Origin: CAYVQF01 sp964454015
GTDB lineage: Bacteria > Myxococcota_A > Bradymonadia > UBA4248
NCBI GenBank assembly: GCA_964454015.1
Contig: CAYVQF010000060.1
Coordinates: 1-33,237, forward strand
Reading direction: 5' to 3'
DNA length: 33,237 nucleotides
In this document: positions 23,964 through 30,447 of the stretch, piece after piece
How the letters are laid out: the number at the start of each line of letters is the position of its first letter
Numbering within the stretch: the stretch's first letter is position 1
The notes under the pieces: generated by a model
Told to the model about the DNA's origin: nothing
Databases searched by the model: none
The model's input: only the letters and a program-made list of their open reading frames with translations
Program-made: the position numbers and the translations under genes

Positions 23964-24070
23964 AGACGTTGTTCGCCCCGAAGGGCGGTGCTAGCGTGAT
24001 TCGACCTGGCGACGTCTGGGTTGGATGATGTGGTGGGCTAGGAGATGAATAGCTTGAAACATGGGGTGTT

Positions 24071-25225
24071 ATGATGCCAGTTCAGAGGCGCGAGGGTCGC
24101 AGGGCGGTGTGGATCATCTGTTTGTTTTGGGTCTTCGCGGCCTGTGACGAGACGCCCTATGAGGCGCCGCAGGACCAGCATGAGGTCGCCCCTGATGTTG
24201 CGCCCGACCTTTCGCCGCCCGACGCGATGGCGGAAGCGGATGTGGAAGGGGACACGGATGCGGCGAATGACCTGCCGCCTGAAGAGGTGGCCGACCTGCC
24301 GCCTGAAGAGGTGGCCGACCTGCCGCCTGAAGAGGTGGCCGACCTGCCGCCTGAAGAGGTGGCTGATGTGCCCCCGGCAGACGTGGTCGACGTGCCACCT
24401 GAAGAGGTGGTCGATGCGGTAGAGGACACGGGGCCCGAGTGGGCCGAGGGTCCGTATCCGGTCCGGGTGATGGCGGCCAATATCTCGAGCGGTAACTATC
24501 AGAGCTACGATCCGGGGCACGGGATCCGCATTTTTCAGGGCCTGGATCCGGACGTGGTCTTGATTCAGGAGTTCAACTACGCCAACAACACGACGAGCGA
24601 CATCCGGCGTTTCGTCGATACGGCCTTTGGTCCGGGGTTCTATTATGTTCGCGGACGCGGCCAGATCCCCAACGGTGTGGTGAGCCGCTATCCCATTTTG
24701 GAGTCGGGCTACTGGCCGAGCAACGAGGTGTCGAATCGCGACTGGGATTGGGCGGTCTTGGACCTGCCTGGGGGGAAGGATTTGTTGGCCGTGAGCGTGC
24801 ACTTGCATACGGACCGCAACGCCCGGGAGATGCCCGTGCTGCGGGATCGGATCGCGGCGAAGAACCTCAACAATCGCTACTACTTGGTTTTGGGTGGGGA
24901 TTTCAACACGGACTCGCGCACGGCGGCGCGGACCCACTTCAACGCCATCGTCGAGGCCAACGGGCCCTACCCGGTGGACAATCGGGGGGTCGAGGGCACC
25001 AACGCGAGCCGCACCAAGCCCTATGACTGGGTGTTGGCCTGTGCGGCCTTCGAGTCTTATGAGGTGAGCGTGGCCATTGGCGCGAACGCCTTCCCCGAAG
25101 GTTTGGTCTTCGACTCGCGGGTCTACACGCCGCTCATCGATGTCAGCCCGGTCTTGGTCGGTGACTCTGGGGCACCGCAGATGCAGCACATGGCGGTGGT
25201 GCGCGACTTCCATTTTCGCCTGTGA
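24071..25225 (+). CDS. Endonuclease/exonuclease/phosphatase-fold lipoprotein
   Basis: The 384-aa protein has a signal peptide with lipobox FAAC (Cys near residue 25). An acidic, Pro-rich tether follows, built from an octapeptide repeat DLPPEEVA (about 67-114). The catalytic domain (about 130-384) has the EEP order of motifs: MAANISSGN, the metal-binding Glu in LIQEF, NGVVSRYPI, SVHLH, GDFNT with Asp277 and Asn279, YDWVLA and a closing His373 (QMQHMAVV). Family members cleave phosphodiesters in nucleic acids, phospholipids or inositol phosphates. Held at the cell surface by a lipid anchor and a long tether, it may be an extracellular nuclease or phosphodiesterase. The substrate is unknown. ATG codons at 24071 and 24074 are both possible, and the ribosome site is weak (GGGGTG). 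Confidence 0.85.
   Translation: MMPVQRREGRRAVWIICLFWVFAACDETPYEAPQDQHEVAPDVAPDLSPPDAMAEADVEGDTDAANDLPPEEVADLPPEEVADLPPEEVADLPPEEVADVPPADVVDVPPEEVVDAVEDTGPEWAEGPYPVRVMAANISSGNYQSYDPGHGIRIFQGLDPDVVLIQEFNYANNTTSDIRRFVDTAFGPGFYYVRGRGQIPNGVVSRYPILESGYWPSNEVSNRDWDWAVLDLPGGKDLLAVSVHLHTDRNAREMPVLRDRIAAKNLNNRYYLVLGGDFNTDSRTAARTHFNAIVEANGPYPVDNRGVEGTNASRTKPYDWVLACAAFESYEVSVAIGANAFPEGLVFDSRVYTPLIDVSPVLVGDSGAPQMQHMAVVRDFHFRL
24269..24412 (+). repeat. Six tandem 24-bp units in the tether
   Basis: Six in-frame 24-bp units begin at 24269. Units 1-3 are identical at every base, unit 4 differs only in its last base, and units 5 and 6 are diverged (DVPPADVV, DVPPEEVV). The identity at silent positions shows recent duplication, so copy number probably varies. 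Confidence 0.92.
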
Positions 25226-25397
25226 GCCGTGCTGAGGGCGCCGCGGCGGAGGTTGCGGGCGACGCTCCTGGTGCCTTCCTTCTCGTTGGCGTCCTTGTGT
25301 CTGCCAGCGCGCCGGGGTACACATCACGGTGGTTGCCGTGTCCAGGCTGGGAAGGCCCAGGCTGACGCCGCGAGTGACTCCAATACGAGGCAGGTCG
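25226..25397. other. Gap before the FliO-domain gene
   Basis: These 172 bp contain no convincing gene, terminator or promoter. The frame of the next gene stays open upstream to a possible start at 25329, but those 23 residues do not resemble a signal peptide, while the ATG at 25398 opens one at once. Confidence 0.4.
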
Positions 25398-26516
25398 ATG
25401 AGACGGGTGTGGGTGTCTTTTGCGCTGGCGATGTCATGCTTTCTGATGACGAGTGCGTTGGTTTGTGCGCAAGAAGAGGTGCGACCGCCGCCTAACGCGT
25501 GGGTCACTGGTAAGCTCGAGCGTGGGCAGAACCTGATCACGGCCCTCAAGAACAAGGCGGTGCATGGAGACTCCATCCGCGAAGCCGTCGGGGCCCTGAG
25601 CGAGGTTTTCGACTTCAAGCTGTCGCGCACGGGGGATCGCTTCGAGGTGGAGCTGCGCAGCGGCAAGAAGATTGCGCGGCTCCGCTACTACCGGGGGAGC
25701 GAGGTCTATGAAGCGGTCTTCAACGGCACGGATTACATTGCCCGGCATCTGCTGCCGGGTGACGAGGCGCTGTACCACGACGAGGCCATCGTCCCTGACG
25801 CTGTGGTGGAGTGGGAAGAGCTGAGCGATGGTGAGGAAACGGTGCCAGCGGAGGATCTGCCTTTCGCCGAGGGCGATGCGCCGGAAGCCCTGGCTGAAGA
25901 AGCCTTGGACCCGTTGCCCCTGCGTGCCGATCCCGACCCGGGCTTGGGGAGCGTCGAGAGCAGTGATGGGCTCCGGGTGCGCAACGGGGAGGGGTGGGGT
26001 GAGCCGCTGCCGGCGGAGGGGTCCGGGACTTACGACCTGAAGGCGGCGGCGCCTGCCGATGTGCGACGTCCCGAGCGGAGCGCGCCGGGGCCTGAAGCCA
26101 GGCCGCGAACCTATGACATCGTGGCTCTCTTGGCGCTGATCATCGTCGCCGGGGGGCTGATCGTCGTCGGGGTGACGGCTTGGCTGCGGCGGCGGCGCTT
26201 GGGGGGGATGGGTTTGCACTACCTTCAAGGGCTGCGTTTGGGCGGGGGGCAGTCGGTGGTCATGGTCGAGGCAGGGGGGCGGCGCTTCATGCTGGGGGTG
26301 ACGCGGTCACGGGTCACCCTCTTGAGTGAGATCGAAGGCGACGCGGCGGCGCGAATGAAGGCGCTGCGCGGCCGCACCTTCTGGACCACCATGGCAGGGG
26401 AGGAGCTCTCCGATGATACCCTGGCCAAGCTGGCGCAGGGCCACAGTGGGGATGACGCGATAGGGGATGTGGGGCCTCGTGCCGAGGCGGATCTTCGTCG
26501 CGGTGAGGGAGGCTGA
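25398..26516 (+). CDS. OapA/M23-N-like domain fused to a FliO domain
   Basis: The 372-aa protein begins with a signal peptide (MRRVWVSFALAMSCFLMTSALVCA, cleavage near residue 24). Residues about 30-115 resemble the OapA/LysM-like N-terminal domain of M23 peptidoglycan peptidases: 'G.L..GQNL...L', 'FDFKLSRTGDRFEVEL', then 'YEAVFNG'. No peptidase follows. An acidic, Pro-rich linker leads to a membrane helix (about 239-262), an RRRR stretch and a cytosolic segment with the FliO pattern (LQGLRLGGGQSVVMVEAGGRRFMLGVTRSRVTLLSEI, about 274-312). FliO helps assemble the FliPQR export gate of flagella. No flagellar gene is adjacent, so it may be an orphan FliO or a repurposed one. The peptidoglycan-side domain on the same chain is unusual. 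Confidence 0.78.
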   Translation: MRRVWVSFALAMSCFLMTSALVCAQEEVRPPPNAWVTGKLERGQNLITALKNKAVHGDSIREAVGALSEVFDFKLSRTGDRFEVELRSGKKIARLRYYRGSEVYEAVFNGTDYIARHLLPGDEALYHDEAIVPDAVVEWEELSDGEETVPAEDLPFAEGDAPEALAEEALDPLPLRADPDPGLGSVESSDGLRVRNGEGWGEPLPAEGSGTYDLKAAAPADVRRPERSAPGPEARPRTYDIVALLALIIVAGGLIVVGVTAWLRRRRLGGMGLHYLQGLRLGGGQSVVMVEAGGRRFMLGVTRSRVTLLSEIEGDAAARMKALRGRTFWTTMAGEELSDDTLAKLAQGHSGDDAIGDVGPRAEADLRRGEGG

Positions 26517-26538
26517 GGGCGGGCTTGGCTGATTGACG

Positions 26539-26556
26539 CTGGCCTTTCGGGGCCAG
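26539..26556. repeat. Hairpin just upstream of the Hsp33-like gene's ribosome site
   Basis: CTGGCC (26539-26544), TTTCGG, GGCCAG (26551-26556) is a perfect six-base stem in the 54-bp gap. Its right arm touches the GGGAGGG that serves the GTG start at 26571. No T-run follows. It may be a leader hairpin that affects access to the ribosome site. Confidence 0.45.
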
Positions 26557-26570
26557 GGAGGGAGTGCTGG

Positions 26571-27344
26571 GTGAGTGAGGGTGCATTTGCGCGCTTTACG
26601 CGCTGGACATGGCCCGAGCGGGAGCTGCTCTGGGTGGTGGGAGAGGTGGCGACTTTGGTGGCCCAAGCGCGGGACTACCACGCCAGCCACGACATCCCTT
26701 GGCCCGATGGGGCAGATGGCCTGGCCCTGCGGCGCTTCTGGTGTGCCGCTGGGCTGGCGGCGGTGTCGCAGCCCGTGCGCGATGCGTGGGGATGGACCAT
26801 GACCCTTCCCGGTTTGGATTGGGGTCTTTTCTGTGGCGTAGAACCAGAGGGCGCGCTGGCGAGTGCCGTGCGTGCGGCCGAGCCCTCGGCCGTGGCCTGT
26901 GTGGTGCAACGGCAGCGGCCTGGAGGTGTGTTGCGACAGACGCATCTCGAGCCGAGCTCGGCGGATCCCGTCGCGGCGGTGTCCCAGTTCTTTGCGACGT
27001 CGGAGCAGATCGCCACCCACCTCTGGGTGGATGACCAGCTTCAGGGCCTCCTGGTGCAGGCCCTGCCCGGCGGGGCGTTGCAGGAAGTGACCCAGTGGAG
27101 CCAGGCCGAAGCGATGGCCCACTTTACGGCGCTGCAGCAAGGGTCGCACTTGCGCTACAGCACTGAGGCCCTGATGTGGTACGGTTGCCGTTGCAGCGAA
27201 GGTTCGGTCATGGAGATGCTGGTCAGGCTGCCCGAGGCGGACCGGCGCGATCTGTGGGGCGATGAGCTGCGCCTTGAAATCCAATGCCCGCGCTGCCTGC
27301 GGGCCTACGGGATCGCCCGCCAGAGGGCGTCAATGTCGGAGTGA
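26571..27344 (+). CDS. Divergent Hsp33-like redox chaperone
   Basis: The 257-aa protein carries the zinc redox switch of Hsp33 at its end: Cys206-x-Cys208, thirty residues, Cys239-x-x-Cys242, the same spacing as in the E. coli protein. Before it lies another Hsp33 landmark, 'DPVAAVSQFFATSEQIATHLWV' followed by 'GLLVQALPGG'. The N-terminal half (1-125) is poorly conserved, and the usual RG-rich start and G-D-G loop are not recognisable, which also explains the short length (Hsp33 is near 290). Hsp33 is activated when oxidation releases zinc, and it then holds unfolding proteins. It begins with GTG behind a good GGGAGGG. It is two bases from the next gene (TGACCATG), a putative iron-sulfur flavoprotein, so both may serve oxidative stress. 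Confidence 0.8.
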   Translation: MSEGAFARFTRWTWPERELLWVVGEVATLVAQARDYHASHDIPWPDGADGLALRRFWCAAGLAAVSQPVRDAWGWTMTLPGLDWGLFCGVEPEGALASAVRAAEPSAVACVVQRQRPGGVLRQTHLEPSSADPVAAVSQFFATSEQIATHLWVDDQLQGLLVQALPGGALQEVTQWSQAEAMAHFTALQQGSHLRYSTEALMWYGCRCSEGSVMEMLVRLPEADRRDLWGDELRLEIQCPRCLRAYGIARQRASMSE

Positions 27345-27346
27345 CC

Positions 27347-27931
27347 ATGAGAGTGCTCGCCTTGAACGCCAGTCCGCATCGTGAGGGCAACACACGCCTG
27401 CTCCTCGACGTGGTCGGGGAAGCCCTGAGCGCCGAGGGCATCGCTTACCAGGTGGAGCACATTGGCCACCAAAGCTATCGCGGCTGCACGGCTTGTTTTG
27501 CCTGCTATGAACGCCGGGACCGCCGGTGTGCCCTGGGGGGAGACGATGGCATGAACGAGGTCATCGCAGCGGCCGATGCCGCCGATGCGGTGGTCATGGG
27601 CTCACCGGTGTATTTTGCCGACGTCACGCCCGCTCTGAAGGCCGTCATCGACCGGCTGGGGATGACGGCCAAGGCCAACGGGGACATGTTGCGGCGCAAG
27701 GCTGGCTGTGGGGTGTTGGCCGTACGTCGCGGGGGCGCCGTCCACGCTTTCGACACCATCAATCATTTCTTTTTCATCAGTCAGATGATTGTGCCGGGCT
27801 CGAGCTACTGGAATTTTGGGGTAGGCTTGCGCCCTGGGGACGTGGCCCAAGACCAAGAAGGCCTGCGGACGATGCGCGACTTGGGGGCCAACCTCGCGTG
27901 GTTGTTGCAGCGTTTGCACGCGCCGCGGTGA
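27347..27931 (+). CDS. NADPH-dependent FMN reductase-like iron-sulfur flavoprotein
   Basis: The 194-aa protein has a flavodoxin-like fold. NASPHREGNT (7-16) is the FMN phosphate loop, and 'VMGSPVYFADVTPALKAVIDRLG' matches the second flavin loop and following helix of the family. Between them sits a compact cysteine motif Cys47-x2-Cys50-x2-Cys53-x7-Cys61, which fits the CX2CX2CX4-7C cluster motif of Isf-type iron-sulfur flavoproteins, so a 4Fe-4S cluster beside the FMN is likely. Such proteins pass electrons, and some reduce oxygen or peroxide. The start is the ATG two bases after the Hsp33-like stop, so the two are almost surely co-translated. The stop lies eight bases from the end of the convergent WYL gene. 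Confidence 0.85.
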   Translation: MRVLALNASPHREGNTRLLLDVVGEALSAEGIAYQVEHIGHQSYRGCTACFACYERRDRRCALGGDDGMNEVIAAADAADAVVMGSPVYFADVTPALKAVIDRLGMTAKANGDMLRRKAGCGVLAVRRGGAVHAFDTINHFFFISQMIVPGSSYWNFGVGLRPGDVAQDQEGLRTMRDLGANLAWLLQRLHAPR

Positions 27932-27939
27932 GTCTGGGC

Positions 27940-28764
27940 TCAGTCTTCGTCGCCAAAGAGCACCCACTGGGAGCCGTTTTTGGCTTTGGGGAGTTCGGGT
28001 CGCTCGATGGGGCGGCCACCGACGGGCATGATGCGACCGATGCGGCTGAGGCGAAAGACGCGGACCTCTTCGCGGGTGTGGCAGTAGGCGTGGAGGTACT
28101 TTTCGGCCACCAGACCGCGTGGGGTGACCCGACGGGCGAGCATCTCCCCGCGGCCACCGGTGTAGTACATCATGGTGAGGTCGAAGCCTTCGTCGAGGGC
28201 GCGTTGGATCAGGTCGATCTTCGCGCTCTCGGGATCGTAAGGGATGCTGGGGCCGTCTTGGGGAGTGTCTTGGCTGAGGTCATCGATGCCGGGGCGCAGG
28301 CTTCGTCCCAGCCAGGCCATGATCTCATAGGCTTCGATTTCGATCTCCATGAGCTCGCGGGGCCGCAGGGTGGGCAGGATGCGCCGCATCACTCCCTCTA
28401 GGGCATGCGTGCTCAGGCGGCTGCCGCTGTGGCGCATCAGGTTGAAGGCCAAGATGCCTGCCAGCGCAATGGCGGCCTTGTGTTCCGTGGCGGTGATGGC
28501 CACGGGATCGCTCTCGTAGGGAAAGAGGAGGGGCTCGGCAGGCATCTCGGTGCGGCCTGTGGCCTGGTCCAAGATCTCGAAGACGCGCCCCCGCAGCACG
28601 GGGGTGGGGATGTCCTTGGGGAGATCTTCCTTGTCTTTCGTAGGGGGCGGTCGAGGCTGGTTGTCCCGCGGCCCGAGGACGGGGCCGGGGGCTTTGACCG
28701 TTGCTTTGGCCGTGGGAGCACTTGGCGGCGGCGGGCTGGATCTGGGGTCGCGGTGGTCGTTCAC
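27940..28764 (-). CDS. WYL-domain protein, probable transcription regulator
   Basis: The 274-aa protein has a Pro-rich, disordered-looking N-terminus (1-50) and a helical middle (about 55-175) in which no clear helix-turn-helix stands out. A C-terminal WYL-like domain (about 180-260) follows: 'DLIQRALDEGFDLTMMYYTGGRGE...RRVTPRGLVAEKYLHAYCHTREEVRVFRLSRI', with the arginines and the 'AYCHTREE.R.FRL.RI' block typical of WYL ligand-sensing regulators. The GTG at 28764 is chosen because AAGGAG lies five bases upstream; the frame stays open further up, but without such a site. The gene is divergent from the 5'-nucleotidase gene across 189 bp, so it may control that gene or itself. The ligand is unknown. 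Confidence 0.75.
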   Translation of the reverse strand: MNDHRDPRSSPPPPSAPTAKATVKAPGPVLGPRDNQPRPPPTKDKEDLPKDIPTPVLRGRVFEILDQATGRTEMPAEPLLFPYESDPVAITATEHKAAIALAGILAFNLMRHSGSRLSTHALEGVMRRILPTLRPRELMEIEIEAYEIMAWLGRSLRPGIDDLSQDTPQDGPSIPYDPESAKIDLIQRALDEGFDLTMMYYTGGRGEMLARRVTPRGLVAEKYLHAYCHTREEVRVFRLSRIGRIMPVGGRPIERPELPKAKNGSQWVLFGDED

Positions 28765-28953
28765 GCGGGCTCCTTGGCAGAGGTGCCGGGGACATGCACG
28801 GGCTGGCGCAAGCTTAGCACGATGGCCACGCAAAGACATCAGGCGCAGCGTGTTCTTGCGCCCTGGAGACCCCTGGCCAGGTGGTTTAGAGTGCGGCTAC
28901 GGGTCGCCGCGTGGGCGTGCGCCGTGCCAAGATGCATTGAGCGAAGAGAGTGG

Positions 28954-30414
28954 ATGATGAATGCTGAAGGATTGCCTCCAGGGCTGGGGCGCGGGGTCTA
29001 TGCCAACCGCACGTTGAACCTGCGCGCGGTCAAGGCGATTGGCTATGACATGGATTACACCCTGATTCACTACCACATCGAGGAGTGGGAGCGCTGTGCT
29101 TATCGCTACCTGCAGCAGAAGCTGGTGGAGCGCGGCTGGCCGGTGGCGCACTACAGCTTCGTGCCAGATTTTGCCATTCGCGGCTTGGTGATCGATCTGG
29201 AGCTGGGCAACCTGGTCAAGGCCAACCGCTTCGGTTACGTGACGCGGGCGATGCACGGGCGGCGCCAGTTGAGCTACGAGGAGCAGCGCGCGGAGTACAG
29301 CCGCACCTTCGTCGAGCTCGGCGAGGAGCGCTGGCTCTTCCTCAACACCTTCTTCTCCCTCTCCGAGGCGTGCATGTATGCGCAGGCGGTGGAGGATCTG
29401 GACGCGGGTCGGATGCCGCCAGGCTTGACCTACGCGACCCTCTTCCGGGGGATCCACAGCTCGCTGGACGAGGCCCACATGGACGGCGTGCTCAAGGCGG
29501 AGATCGCGCGGCGTCCCGAGGACTTCGTCGACCTGGATCCCGACTGTGTGCGGACGCTGATGGAGCAGGCCGAGGCGGGCAAGCGGGTGGTGCTCATCAC
29601 CAACTCCGAGTGGCCCTTTACCCGTGACATCATGCACTACGCCTTCTCGCGCCATTTACCGGCGGGGGTGGCCTGGCAGGACCTCTTTGATCTGGTGGTG
29701 GTGGCGGCGGGCAAGCCAGGCTTCTTCACGGGGCAGCATCCCATTTTTGCGGTGGTCGATGCGGTCGGGCATTTGCTCCCCGTGTCGTCCATCACGTCGG
29801 AGTACAAGGTCTATTATGGTGGCAACGCCGGCCTGGTGGAGGAGTATTTGGGGCTCTCTGGCTCTGACATCCTCTACGTTGGCGACCACGTCTATGCCGA
29901 CGCGCGCCTCTCCAAGGCGATTCGTCGGTGGCGCACGGCGGTGATCGTCCGGGAGTTGGAGGCGGAGATCGCCGCGCTGGCGGGCTTCTCCGCGCAACAA
30001 GCTCAGCTCGACACCCTGATGCAGCAGAAGGCGGAGCGGGAGCAGCGCATGTCCGAGCTGCGTTTGGCCATGCAGGGTGTGCGCAACGGTCGTCCGAGCG
30101 CCCTGGGGAGCCTCGGGGCGCTGCAAAACGAGCTGAACCGTTTGCGCGAGGAGATCGTAGCCATAGATAGCCAGAGTGCGCCGTTGGCCATCGCGAGCGG
30201 CGCCTTGGTCAACCCGTTTTGGGGTCCGCTGATGCGCGCAGGTAACGACAAGAGCCATATGGCGCGGCAGATCGAGCGTCACGCCGACGTGTACACCTCG
30301 CGGGTATCGAACTTCGCCTATGCCACGCCCTACGCCTACCTGCGCGCCTACCGCGGCGCGCTGCCACACGATCTTTGCCTGACGCAGTGGGGGGCCCTGG
30401 ACCCCACGGAGTGA
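28954..30414 (+). CDS. HAD-IG family 5'-nucleotidase
   Basis: The 486-aa protein belongs to the HAD-IG (purine 5'-nucleotidase) family, whose members remove phosphate from IMP and GMP. The nucleophile motif is D32-M-D34-Y-T36-L. Motif II is 'VVLITNSEWPFTRDIM', followed by 'AGKPGFF' for the lysine and 'ILYVGDHVYADARLSKA' for the metal-binding acids. A helical region near 335-395, rich in Glu, Gln and Arg, looks coiled-coil. The length is normal for the bacterial members. Two ATGs (28954 and 28957) are possible, with AGAGAG just upstream; the reading frame stays open far upstream, but that part overlaps the WYL gene and does not look coding. It lies 33 bp before the 2-oxoglutarate dehydrogenase gene and could share a transcript. 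Confidence 0.92.
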   Translation: MMNAEGLPPGLGRGVYANRTLNLRAVKAIGYDMDYTLIHYHIEEWERCAYRYLQQKLVERGWPVAHYSFVPDFAIRGLVIDLELGNLVKANRFGYVTRAMHGRRQLSYEEQRAEYSRTFVELGEERWLFLNTFFSLSEACMYAQAVEDLDAGRMPPGLTYATLFRGIHSSLDEAHMDGVLKAEIARRPEDFVDLDPDCVRTLMEQAEAGKRVVLITNSEWPFTRDIMHYAFSRHLPAGVAWQDLFDLVVVAAGKPGFFTGQHPIFAVVDAVGHLLPVSSITSEYKVYYGGNAGLVEEYLGLSGSDILYVGDHVYADARLSKAIRRWRTAVIVRELEAEIAALAGFSAQQAQLDTLMQQKAEREQRMSELRLAMQGVRNGRPSALGSLGALQNELNRLREEIVAIDSQSAPLAIASGALVNPFWGPLMRAGNDKSHMARQIERHADVYTSRVSNFAYATPYAYLRAYRGALPHDLCLTQWGALDPTE

Positions 30415-30447
30415 CGCGTTTGGGGGACCCTCGCGCTGGAGCTCGCC

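Larger units (their letters stand above)
23396..24070. other. Long gene-free region rich in strong stem-loops
   Basis: These 675 bp lie between divergent genes. Open frames of 105 and 107 codons at 23505-23839 overlap each other and look like chance. The region instead holds at least seven stem-loops (23429-23840), an inverted repeat at 23894-23911, an AT-rich stretch at 23931-23964 and a small GC hairpin at 23974-23987. Base composition drifts clearly lower in GC than the neighbouring genes. It could encode a structured RNA, carry leaders for one or both genes, or be the remains of a small mobile element. Confidence 0.6.

Noticed and set aside
24269..24412. Tandem 24-bp repeats as a CRISPR array
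   Set aside because: Units are contiguous with no spacers, in frame, and encode a regular octapeptide tether.
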